A program made the position numbers and the translations under genes. This document shows positions 8,673-16,256 of a DNA stretch of 64,000 nt, piece by piece; the stretch's first letter is position 1; every line of letters begins with the position of its first letter. The notes under the pieces were generated by a model. It had not been told where the DNA came from and did not search any database. It worked only from the letters and a program-made list of their open reading frames with translations. The DNA is from CBDAPX01 sp965198725 (GTDB lineage Bacteria > Pseudomonadota > Alphaproteobacteria > Rhodobacterales > Rhodobacteraceae), in assembly GCA_965198725.1 (NCBI GenBank), contig CBDAPX010000001.1, positions 2,356,001 to 2,420,000 of the forward strand, read 5' to 3'.

Positions 8673-9853
8673 TCTGCGGCCATCCTCATTTGGGGCATAG
8701 AGACTGTGTCGTCAAAACGCAGGTTTTCGCGGGTCAACTGGTCGATGCGGGTCACGCCCATTAGTTTCATGTCGCGTTCAATCTCTGCCCGCATCAAGCC
8801 TAGGGCACGTTCAACGCCCGGTTGGCCCGCAGCCGCCAGCGCATAAAGATATCCGCGTCCGATCCCAACTGCCTTGGCGCCCAGCGACAGCGCCTTGAGC
8901 ACATGCGTTCCGCGTTGAATGCCGCTGTCCATCATCACGTCGATACGGTCGCCCACCGCGTCGACAATCTCGGCCAGTTGATCAAACGGCGTCCGCGACC
9001 CATCCAGTTGCCGGCCGCCATGATTGGACAGGACTATGCCGGTGCATCCGATCTCGACCGCGCGCTGGGCGTCTTCGACGGTCATGATGCCTTTGAGGCA
9101 AAACTGTCCGTCCCATTCGGCGACCATTGCGGCCACGTCATCCCAATTCATCGACGGATCGAGCATTTCGGTGAAATACCCCCCAATGGACGACGCGCCG
9201 CCCCCCATATCCACATGCGCATCCAGCTGTGGCAGGCGGAACCGCTCATGCGTGACATAGTTGAGGCCCCATGCCGGTTTGATTGCAAACTGGATCATGC
9301 CGCCCAAGGTCAGACGGAACGGGATGGAAAAGCCTGTGCGCAAGTCTCTTTCGCGATTGCCGCCGGTGATGCTGTCCACGGTCAGCATCATGACCTCGAC
9401 ACCCGCCGCCTTGGCGCGTTCCATCATGGCGCGGTTAAGGCCGCGATCCCGATGGAAATAGAACTGGTAGACCTGCGGAGTCTTGTGCTTTTCGCGCAGC
9501 TCTTCGATCGAAACCGTGCCAAGCGATGAAACGCCAAACATGGTGCCATAGCGTTCCGCCGCAGCGGCCACCGCCCGTTCGCCCCGGTGGTGAAACAACC
9601 GTTGCAATGCGGTTGGCGAGCAATAGACGGGCATGTCCAGTTTCTGGCCCATGACCGTGACCGACATGTCCACATCGCTGACCCCGGTCAGAACCGACGG
9701 CAACAGGGCGCAGCGGTCAAAGCTGCTGGTATTGGCGCGCAGCGTGGTTTCGTCGTCAGCCCCGCCATCGATATAGTTGAAGATCGGCCCGGGCAGTCGA
9801 CACTTGGCGAGCGCCCGGAAATCCTGAAAGTTATGACAGTGTGTCAGACGCAT
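8669..9853 (-). CDS. lldD: FMN-dependent L-lactate dehydrogenase
   Basis: Alpha-hydroxy-acid dehydrogenase family, TIM-barrel FMN enzyme oxidising L-lactate to pyruvate. 394 aa. It shows the family N-terminus (FNYIDGGADDE), SPTALQRLFH for FMN phosphate contacts, and the catalytic SNHGGRQLDGS motif (base His and substrate-binding Arg) near residue 280. This is followed by the MMDSGIQRG and GRGYLYALAAAG FMN-binding strands. It sits between a TRAP permease and dld and overlaps dld by 4 bp. Other 2-hydroxy acids cannot be excluded as substrates, but the neighbourhood favours lactate. Confidence 0.9.
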   Translation of the reverse strand: MRLTHCHNFQDFRALAKCRLPGPIFNYIDGGADDETTLRANTSSFDRCALLPSVLTGVSDVDMSVTVMGQKLDMPVYCSPTALQRLFHHRGERAVAAAAERYGTMFGVSSLGTVSIEELREKHKTPQVYQFYFHRDRGLNRAMMERAKAAGVEVMMLTVDSITGGNRERDLRTGFSIPFRLTLGGMIQFAIKPAWGLNYVTHERFRLPQLDAHVDMGGGASSIGGYFTEMLDPSMNWDDVAAMVAEWDGQFCLKGIMTVEDAQRAVEIGCTGIVLSNHGGRQLDGSRTPFDQLAEIVDAVGDRIDVMMDSGIQRGTHVLKALSLGAKAVGIGRGYLYALAAAGQPGVERALGLMRAEIERDMKLMGVTRIDQLTRENLRFDDTVSMPQMRMAAE

Positions 9854-9865
9854 CTCTGCCTCTCC

Positions 9866-11929
9866 TCAATACGCGACCGAGGGCAGCCAGGTGGCCAGGT
9901 GCGGCCAGGCAAAGACCATTGCCAGTCCCAAAAGCTGCAGCACGACAAAGGGGATAATGCCGCGGTAAATATCGCCCAGTTTGATGTCCGGCGGGCACAC
10001 GCCTTTGAGATAAAAGAGCGCAAAGCCAATGGGCGGGGTGAGAAAGCTGGTCTGCAACGTGACGGCCACAAGGATGACAAACCAGATCAGCGCGGGTTCA
10101 TCCACGACCCCGAACCCGGGGATATCGATGCCCAAGGAATTGATCACTGGGCGCATCAGCGGCAGTACGATCAGCGTGATCTCGATCCAGTCCAGAACGA
10201 AGCCCAGCAGGAAAACGAGGCCAAGGATAAAGAGCACCGTGCCGTTGGGGCCCAAACCGGTCGAGGCCACCATGCTTTCGATCAACTCATCACCGCCCAG
10301 TTCGCGCAGAACATAGGAAAAAACGGTCGCGCCAAGGAAGATCGCAAAGATATAGGCGGTGGTGTTAAAGGTCGACACGCACACGTTCCAAAGCTTTGTC
10401 AGGTTCAGCTTGCGGTATCCCAGCGCAAGGGCCGTGGCGCCCAATGCGCCGATGCCAGAGGCCTCTGTTGGCGTGGTGAGACCGGCAAAGATCGAACCCA
10501 GAACCGCAAGGATCAGCGCCAAGGTCGGCAGAACCGCAACGGCGACATCCTTGACCGCGGCCCAGTCTGGCGCGGTCGCGCCTTCTGGCACCGGTGCCGC
10601 GTCCCGTTTGATCAGGGCCAGCACGAAGATGTAGGTCAGATAAAGCGCTCCGATGATCACGCCGGGAAAGACCGCCGCCATAAAGAGGTCGCCAACCGAC
10701 AAGGCCATTTGGTCGGCCATGATCACCAGCATGATGGATGGCGGGATCAGAATGCCCAACGTGCCGGAGGCGGACACAACACCTGCCGCCAATGTCGGCG
10801 AATACCGCTGCTGCATCATCGAAGGCAAGGACAGAACCCCCAACAGGACAACCGAGGCACCAATAATCCCGGTCGACGCGGCCAGAATGATCCCGATCAG
10901 GGTCACCGTGATGGCCAGCCCGCCGCGTACGGTGCCGAACAGACGTTGCATCGAGGTCATCAGGCGTTCCGCGACAGCGCTTTCATCCAGCATCAGCCCC
11001 ATGAAAATGAACATCGGCAACGCCACCAGAACCGCGTTGGACATGGTCGCGTAAACCCGGTTCACCACGGCGCCCAATGTCAGGTAGTCAAGCCCGGTAA
11101 AGGTGCTTTCAAGACCCGTCCACAGCATCAGGTCGTTGTCAAAAAGATAGGCCAAGCCGCAATAAGAAACCCCAACGCCCGCCAATACCCAAGCGACCGG
11201 GAACCCGGTGAAAAGCAGCGAGATAAAGGTCAGGAACATCGCGATGACCAGTTTTTCCTCGGTGGTTTCCACAAGGAAGGTCAGCGCAACAGTAACGGCC
11301 GCGAAGATGCCAAGCATCAAAAGCACACGGCGCAGCTTCAACCCTTCGGCTTCTTCCGCCGGGGCGATCCACAATGCATGCAGATCATGGATCAACCGCG
11401 CAACCGCCGCCGCGGCCAAAAGCACGAAGCTGAGCGGGATCACCGCTTTGAACGCCCAGCGTGCAGGCAACCCGGTTGGGCTGTCGGAACGTTCGTTCAC
11501 GCGGAAACTGTCATAGAAATAGTCATACCCCTGATCGATCATCAGATAAATGAAAGGGGTGAGCAGGGTGAGGATGCCCAGAACCTCGATCAAGCGCTGC
11601 GTGCGGCGCGACAGGTTCATGTGCAAAACATCGACACGCACATGGCTGTCGGTCACCAGCGCATAGGAAATCCCGATCATCGTGACCAGGCCGTAGAAAT
11701 GCCACTGGATCTCATCCAGCTTCGGGTAATTCTGATTAAGCAGGTATCTCAAGGCAACTTGGCTAAAAATCGCGCCCATCAGCAGGACGTTGGCCCACAT
11801 GACCACGTGGCCGATGGCCTTGACCCCTTTGTCCAGAGCAACGGCAATCGGTTGCTGGTCGGTTTCCGGGTGTTCGAGAATGTGCTCGTAGGTTTCAATC
11901 GGGTCGTTTTGCGAGATGTCGGTCGGCAT
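9866..11929 (-). CDS. Fused TRAP transporter permease (DctQ-DctM)
   Basis: Inner-membrane permease of a tripartite ATP-independent periplasmic transporter, driven by ion gradients. 687 aa. The first about 200 residues are a DctQ-type four-helix small subunit (LDEIQWHFYGL and DSHVRVDVL are typical). The rest is DctM with about 12 helices and repeated PMFIFMGLML, GILIPPSIMLVI and TPTEASGIGA motifs. Fused Q-M proteins are common in this phylum. It lies downstream of a DctP gene after a spacer with two hairpins and 12 bp before lldD, so lactate is the probable substrate (inference). Confidence 0.92.
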   Translation of the reverse strand: MPTDISQNDPIETYEHILEHPETDQQPIAVALDKGVKAIGHVVMWANVLLMGAIFSQVALRYLLNQNYPKLDEIQWHFYGLVTMIGISYALVTDSHVRVDVLHMNLSRRTQRLIEVLGILTLLTPFIYLMIDQGYDYFYDSFRVNERSDSPTGLPARWAFKAVIPLSFVLLAAAAVARLIHDLHALWIAPAEEAEGLKLRRVLLMLGIFAAVTVALTFLVETTEEKLVIAMFLTFISLLFTGFPVAWVLAGVGVSYCGLAYLFDNDLMLWTGLESTFTGLDYLTLGAVVNRVYATMSNAVLVALPMFIFMGLMLDESAVAERLMTSMQRLFGTVRGGLAITVTLIGIILAASTGIIGASVVLLGVLSLPSMMQQRYSPTLAAGVVSASGTLGILIPPSIMLVIMADQMALSVGDLFMAAVFPGVIIGALYLTYIFVLALIKRDAAPVPEGATAPDWAAVKDVAVAVLPTLALILAVLGSIFAGLTTPTEASGIGALGATALALGYRKLNLTKLWNVCVSTFNTTAYIFAIFLGATVFSYVLRELGGDELIESMVASTGLGPNGTVLFILGLVFLLGFVLDWIEITLIVLPLMRPVINSLGIDIPGFGVVDEPALIWFVILVAVTLQTSFLTPPIGFALFYLKGVCPPDIKLGDIYRGIIPFVVLQLLGLAMVFAWPHLATWLPSVAY

Positions 11930-12011
11930 GAGAGGTCTCCTCCGGGGCGCTTTGGCCCACAGCTCAGCCCGCGATATCGGGGCACGTTGGTGCGAAAATC
12001 AGGTTGGGTTT

Positions 12012-12077
12012 AAGACCGGGACGGAGGGAGGACCGCCCCGGTCCTGTGTCCGGCGCGCGGGGAGGGCGCGCGCCGGA
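12012..12077 (-). promoter_or_regulatory. Double hairpin in the spacer between TRAP binding protein and permease
   Basis: Two GC-rich inverted repeats lie directly after the dctP stop codon. One has arms 12049-12058/12068-12077 (10 bp, perfect). The other has arms 12015-12024/12033-12042 (one mismatch). Neither is followed by a good T-tract on the minus strand. Such elements downstream of binding-protein genes are known to protect the upstream message or attenuate the downstream genes, giving more binding protein than permease. Confidence 0.6.
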
Positions 12078-12082
12078 AGGCC

Positions 12083-13165
12083 TTAGTTTTTCTTGACGCC
12101 GACGCTGACATATCCGCCAGTGCGTGGCAGGAAGGCGTTCGACTTCCAAACGTCATAGTCAGAGCGGAAATCGTTCATGTCGGTCAGAACCTTGGCAAAG
12201 AACTCATCCTTTGCGGCTTCTTCGGCGGCAACTTCACTCCACGTGGCGCGGAACACTTCCAGCATCTCCGGGGACCATTGCACCATGGTGACACCGTTGT
12301 TTTCCACGTTGTCGATCAGGGCTGCGGCCTGAATGGCTTCGCCTTCGGCAAAGCTGTCGGCCATGGATGCCTTGCAGGCGTTTGCGATGATCGCCTGATG
12401 CTGTTCCGAGGCGTCGTTCCAGACGTCCTTATTGATCAACAACTCAAAGACGGTCGCTTGCTGGTGCCAGCCGGGGAAGTAGTTGTATTTGACCAGCTTG
12501 TGGAACCCAAGACGGGCATCAATGGCGGGCATCGAAAACTCGGTGGCATCAATCGCGCCTTTTTCCAACGCCGGGAAAATCTCACCCCCTGGCAGCAGCG
12601 ATGTGGCGACGCCCAGTTTCTGCATGACTTTGCCGCCAAGGCCAAAGAAGCGCATTTTCAGACCGTCCAGGTCTTCGACCCCGGCGATCTCTTTGGCGAA
12701 CCAGCCAGATGTTTCCGGCGCGATGATCGCGCATGGGATGACTTTGACGTTGTATCCGGCCTGATCGTACATGTCCTGATAGAGGGTCAGCCCGTTGCCG
12801 TAATACATCCAAGCCATGTATTCGCCCGCCTCGGGACCAAACGGAACCGCGGAAAACAGCGGGGCCGCCGGGATCTTGCCTGCCCAGTAGCCAGCAGTTG
12901 TGTAGCCCGAATTGATCTTGCCCGACGAAACCGCGTCAAGGATTTCAAAGGGCGGCACCAATTTGCCCGGCTCATACACTTTCATCTTCAACGTACCACC
13001 GGACATCACGTTCACCTGTTCGGCAATGCGTGGGATCGGGGATCCCAGACCGGGCAGCGCGGTTGAGAACGCAATCGGTGTTTTCAGCAGCAGCTTGTCT
13101 TTGGCAACCGCAGGCGCGGCGATCAACGAAGCGGCCACGACGGCACTGGTCAAAAGGTTTTTCAT
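12083..13165 (-). CDS. TRAP transporter periplasmic solute-binding protein (DctP family)
   Basis: High-affinity periplasmic receptor for the fused permease. About 360 aa with a clear signal peptide (MKNLLTSAVVAASLIAAPAVA). The mature part has TAGYWAGKIPAAPLFSAVPFG, WFAKEI and the DLDGLKMRF segment with the family's conserved carboxylate-binding Arg, as in TakP/lactate-binding relatives. The start at 13165 is preferred over an upstream in-frame ATG because GGAGGAGA lies just before it and the signal peptide begins there. It is the first gene of the lactate operon and faces a FadR-type regulator. 2-Oxo or hydroxy monocarboxylates such as lactate are the likely ligands. Confidence 0.92.
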   Translation of the reverse strand: MKNLLTSAVVAASLIAAPAVAKDKLLLKTPIAFSTALPGLGSPIPRIAEQVNVMSGGTLKMKVYEPGKLVPPFEILDAVSSGKINSGYTTAGYWAGKIPAAPLFSAVPFGPEAGEYMAWMYYGNGLTLYQDMYDQAGYNVKVIPCAIIAPETSGWFAKEIAGVEDLDGLKMRFFGLGGKVMQKLGVATSLLPGGEIFPALEKGAIDATEFSMPAIDARLGFHKLVKYNYFPGWHQQATVFELLINKDVWNDASEQHQAIIANACKASMADSFAEGEAIQAAALIDNVENNGVTMVQWSPEMLEVFRATWSEVAAEEAAKDEFFAKVLTDMNDFRSDYDVWKSNAFLPRTGGYVSVGVKKN

Positions 13166-13217
13166 GGGTGTCTCCTCCAAGACATTTCGGCCGGAATTGG
13201 CCATTGGTCTAATTAAT

Positions 13218-13252
13218 TTACCTCTCTTGTAGAGGATAATTTTATTTACCAG
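13218..13252. promoter_or_regulatory. Operator-like repeat 1 (lactate operon promoter)
   Basis: Contains CCTCT-n5-AGAGG, then an AT-rich GG-n13-CC element ending TTTATTTACCAG. It lies about 55-85 bp upstream of the dctP start. A close copy of the same sequence occurs at 13401-13427 on the regulator side. A FadR/LldR-type GntR protein is encoded next door, so both are proposed binding sites. Confidence 0.5.
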
Positions 13253-13400
13253 TCAAGTTTTTTGATGGTGCCGAATTTGCGGGGATAAGCTTACCGGAAG
13301 CGCGGCGACTGGATTGAACGTACAACAAAAGAGGGCGTGGAGCTCTTTTTGGCTTTAAAAATCAAGCGTTCGTCGGAAGGCCAAGATGCTTGACCAAATC

Positions 13401-13427
13401 TCTTCAGAGGTTATATTTATTTACCAG
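13401..13427. promoter_or_regulatory. Operator-like repeat 2 (regulator promoter)
   Basis: A near copy of 13225-13252: TCTT, then AGAGG, then 17 bases of which 14 match, ending TTTATTTACCAG. It sits only 17 bp before the regulator start at 13444, well placed for autoregulation. Its assignment as operator is inference from duplication and location. Confidence 0.5.
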
Positions 13428-13443
13428 AGGGGCGGGAGCGATC

Positions 13444-14238
13444 ATGGACTCGAAAACGAATTCAGAGACGACGACAACGCTTTTTGAACCGATCGGACAC
13501 GAATCGGTTGCAGATGCGGCGGTCGCACAGGTCGAAGATCTGATCGCCTCCGGCATCTTGCGTCAGGGGCGCAAACTGCCGTCCGAACGCGAGCTTGCCG
13601 ATATGCTGGGCATTTCGCGTCCAAAGCTGCGCGAGGCGCTGCAGGTTCTGGAAACCCGGGGATTGGTGACCACAAAGCACGGCGAGGGGACATTTGTCTC
13701 CGCCTTGACCGGGCAGGCGATGCTGCCCGCCTTGCTGGCGCTTTATGGTCGTCACGAACCTGCGTTTTTCGACTATCTGGAATATCGCCGCGAACAGGAA
13801 TGCTTTGCCGCGCGTTTGGCGGCCGAACGGGCGACCACGGCGGACAAGCAGCGGATCACCGAAATATTGGAAACGATGCAGGCGGCTTGGGCCGCGCGCG
13901 ATGATGAGGCGGACCGACGCGCAGATCACGCTTTGCATTCGGCGATCGTGGACGCCAGCCAGAACGCGACGCTGATCCACATGATGGCATCGATCTATGA
14001 GCTGACAAAACAGGGTGTCTTTTATAACCGGGCATTCCTGAAATCCATCGACGGGTCCGGCAAGATGTTGTTGGAACAGCATGAGGCCTTGGGGCGCGCC
14101 GTCATTGACGGCGACCCCGCCGCTGCGGAAAAGGCGGCCGGGGACCACCTCGATTTTGTTGAACAGTCGTTTCGCATCGGGCTGGAACGGCAGCGGCGCG
14201 AACGGCTCGCCGAAAAGCGCCGCCTTTTGTCCGAGTGA
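13444..14238 (+). CDS. FadR/LldR-type GntR transcriptional regulator
   Basis: 264-aa regulator. The N-terminal winged helix (residues about 15-80) has ILRQGRKLPSERELADMLGISRPKLREAL and GLVTTKHGEGTFV. The C-terminal all-helical FCD domain binds an effector, with metal-binding candidates D/H in DHALHSAIVDAS, and His in LLEQHEAL and AAGDHLDF. The start at 13444 follows GGGGCGGGAGCG and removes an unsupported 18-residue extension. It is divergent from the lactate operon, with duplicated operator-like sequences between, so it probably represses that operon and itself and is released by lactate. Confidence 0.88.
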   Translation: MDSKTNSETTTTLFEPIGHESVADAAVAQVEDLIASGILRQGRKLPSERELADMLGISRPKLREALQVLETRGLVTTKHGEGTFVSALTGQAMLPALLALYGRHEPAFFDYLEYRREQECFAARLAAERATTADKQRITEILETMQAAWAARDDEADRRADHALHSAIVDASQNATLIHMMASIYELTKQGVFYNRAFLKSIDGSGKMLLEQHEALGRAVIDGDPAAAEKAAGDHLDFVEQSFRIGLERQRRERLAEKRRLLSE

Positions 14239-14276
14239 ACGCTTGGTGTGACGCGTCCGGCTCAGCGCGATAGCGT

Positions 14277-15197
14277 TCAGCCCAAAACGGTAATCTCGCT
14301 GACTTGAGACCCCAGGATTTGGCGGATTTCCTTGCCGAGTTCGCGAAACTCGCCATCCCGCGCGCTTGATCTGCGCCAAACCATGCCAATCGTCCGAGAT
14401 GGTGGCGCGCCTCTGAAGGGCCGGGCGGCGACGAGGTTCTGATTGGCGACCTCAGATTCAACGTAGAGCGCGGGCAAAAGCGACAGACCCATGCCCATTG
14501 CCACCATCTGCCGCAAAGTATCCAGCGACGTGCCCGCAAAATCATTCGAAACCTTCGCGCCATATTGCTCGCAAATGCGTCCCACCTGTTCGTTCAGCCG
14601 GTGCCCTGCCTCAAGCGCCATTATGGTTTCGCCTTTCAGCATTTCGGCCCGGATTGTCGTTTCGTTTGCGAAAGGGTGATCGACAGGAACCACCACCGAT
14701 AACGGTTCTCGGAACAAAGACTGTGTTTCGAATTCGGCTTCCTTGACCGGCAGCGGGAAGAACAAAAGATCCAGCGTCGCGTCGCGAAGCCCGGTCAGCA
14801 GATGCGCCGGCAGGCCTTCGCGTATGTAGAGTTTCAGTTGTGGGTGACTTTCGTGCAGGTCGGGTACGATCAAGGGCATCAAGTAGGATCCCAACGATTG
14901 CACCACGCCCACACGTATGGTGCTTGCCAATGTGCCACTTTGAAGCTGCGACAGCGTCCTTATTTCCTCGACCTCGTTGAGAGCCGCGCGCGCGTGACTG
15001 ACAACCTGCTCTCCAAATTGCGTGAGGTGCACATGACTGCGGCCACGCTCAACAAGAACGGAATTTAGTTTTTCTTCCAGGTATTTAAGTTGAATACTTA
15101 AGGTGGGTTGCGTGACGTTGCACGCCTCGGCCGCGCGCCGGAAATGACCGGTATCTGCGATGGCGACCAGGTATCTGAGCTGTTGTAGCGTTGGCAT
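14277..15197 (-). CDS. OxyR-like LysR-family regulator lacking the peroxidatic cysteine
   Basis: 306 aa. N-terminal LysR helix-turn-helix (TGHFRRAAEACNVTQPTLS), then a periplasmic-binding-like effector domain aligning with OxyR (TSLDTLRQMVAMGMGLSLLPAL, RTIGMVWR). In E. coli OxyR, Cys199 and Cys208 form the peroxide-induced disulfide. Here the equivalent of Cys199 is Arg200 in EAGHRLNEQ, while Cys209 (GRICEQ) is kept. The start at 15197 is chosen because the LysR fold begins there. It is divergent from a Usp/mrp operon. It may sense something other than H2O2 or be redox-blind. Confidence 0.85.
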   Translation of the reverse strand: MPTLQQLRYLVAIADTGHFRRAAEACNVTQPTLSIQLKYLEEKLNSVLVERGRSHVHLTQFGEQVVSHARAALNEVEEIRTLSQLQSGTLASTIRVGVVQSLGSYLMPLIVPDLHESHPQLKLYIREGLPAHLLTGLRDATLDLLFFPLPVKEAEFETQSLFREPLSVVVPVDHPFANETTIRAEMLKGETIMALEAGHRLNEQVGRICEQYGAKVSNDFAGTSLDTLRQMVAMGMGLSLLPALYVESEVANQNLVAARPFRGAPPSRTIGMVWRRSSARDGEFRELGKEIRQILGSQVSEITVLG

Positions 15198-15213
15198 GGC
15201 GCGGTTTTCCTTT

Positions 15214-15226
15214 GATTTATAAAATC
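15214..15226. promoter_or_regulatory. LysR-type palindrome in divergent promoter
   Basis: GATTT-n3-AAATC inverted repeat located 17 bp upstream of the LysR start and about 80 bp upstream of the usp start. It fits the T-n11-A class of LysR operators. The assignment rests on position and symmetry only. Confidence 0.4.
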
Positions 15227-15305
15227 TATCAAAACCCTCACATTTTTCAATTTGAACAATGACACCCGCGTTCTTTTCTTGTGTTGCGTAACGCGGAGGT
15301 GCGCT

Positions 15306-16253
15306 GTGCAGAGATTTAAAAACATTCTGGTGGTGATGAACCAAGACGGTTTGGCGGACGTGGTTTTGGCCCGCGCCCAGTGGCTCGCACAGACAAACGA
15401 TGCCGTATTGACCCTGTTGACGGTGCAAGACCGACCATCCGTGGATATCGAATGGTTGGTGTCTGCGCTGCCGGGCGGAAACGCGAAGGAATTCGGCCAT
15501 CAAGTGCAAGCGGCGCTGCAAGATGAAATGCGCGTCGTTGCCGACGATCTTGAGGCCAAAGGAGTGTCAGTCAACACTGCGATCACCACCGGGGTCAGCT
15601 TTGTCGAAACGATCCGACAGGTGATCGTCGGCAGACATGATCTGGTGATTAAGGGCGCCGAACAGTCATTTGACTGGCGCACATTCGGGGGGCGTGACTT
15701 GCATCTGCTGCGCAAATGTCCGTGCCCGGTCTGGATATTGAACAATGGTACCGAACCCCACGCGCGCCGCATCATGGCCGCCGTTGATCCGGATCCGGAA
15801 GACGACATTCGTGATGCTCTGAACCAGAAGGTGATGCAGTTGGCGACGTCTTTGGCGGTTCAGGACCACGCCAGATTGGATGTCCTGAACGCGTGGTACC
15901 TGTACGAAGAGCATTTGTTGCGTGGACGGCGCGGCATGACGTCTCCCGAAGAGGTCGATGCGCTGTTGGAAAAGACCCGCCACAAAAGCCGCTGGCGGCT
16001 GGATCAGCTGACGACCCCGTTTACGGCGGTGACGCCGGATATGGAGGTTATTCATATCAAAGGCTTACCGGACGAAGTCATTGTGAATCACGCCAGGGAA
16101 CAGCGCATCGACACCTTGGTCATGGGCACCTTGGGTCGCGCCGGTTTACCGGGTATGTTCATCGGGAACACCGCCGAAACCGTTTTGAACCGCGTCGAAT
16201 GTTCTGTGCTGGCCGTCAAGCCCGAGAATTTTGTCTCGCCGGTAAAGGTATAA
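15306..16253 (+). CDS. Tandem universal stress protein (UspA family)
   Basis: 315-aa cytoplasmic protein made of two Usp domains (about residues 3-145 and 155-310), E. coli UspE-like. The C-terminal domain has the ATP-binding GTLGRAGLPGMFIGNTAE signature (G-2x-G-9x-G-S/T type, last residue Thr). The GTG at 15306 is chosen as start: it follows GCGGAGGTGC and begins directly at the first Usp strand (QRFKNILVV). mrpA starts 3 bp after its stop, so it is the first gene of the antiporter operon, linking it to ion or pH stress. It is divergent from the OxyR-like gene. Confidence 0.85.
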   Translation: MQRFKNILVVMNQDGLADVVLARAQWLAQTNDAVLTLLTVQDRPSVDIEWLVSALPGGNAKEFGHQVQAALQDEMRVVADDLEAKGVSVNTAITTGVSFVETIRQVIVGRHDLVIKGAEQSFDWRTFGGRDLHLLRKCPCPVWILNNGTEPHARRIMAAVDPDPEDDIRDALNQKVMQLATSLAVQDHARLDVLNAWYLYEEHLLRGRRGMTSPEEVDALLEKTRHKSRWRLDQLTTPFTAVTPDMEVIHIKGLPDEVIVNHAREQRIDTLVMGTLGRAGLPGMFIGNTAETVLNRVECSVLAVKPENFVSPVKV

Positions 16254-16256
16254 CGC

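Noticed and set aside
7065..8846. Long open frame antisense to the D-lactate dehydrogenase gene
   Set aside because: Mirror of a GC-rich coding sequence; composition is unnatural (His/Arg/Gln-rich), with no domain and no ribosome site. The opposite strand encodes a complete Dld.
9587..12013. Very long open frame antisense to lldD and the TRAP permease
   Set aside because: Translation is rich in Gln/His/Arg/Gly, typical of the complement of membrane-protein codons; no recognisable fold.
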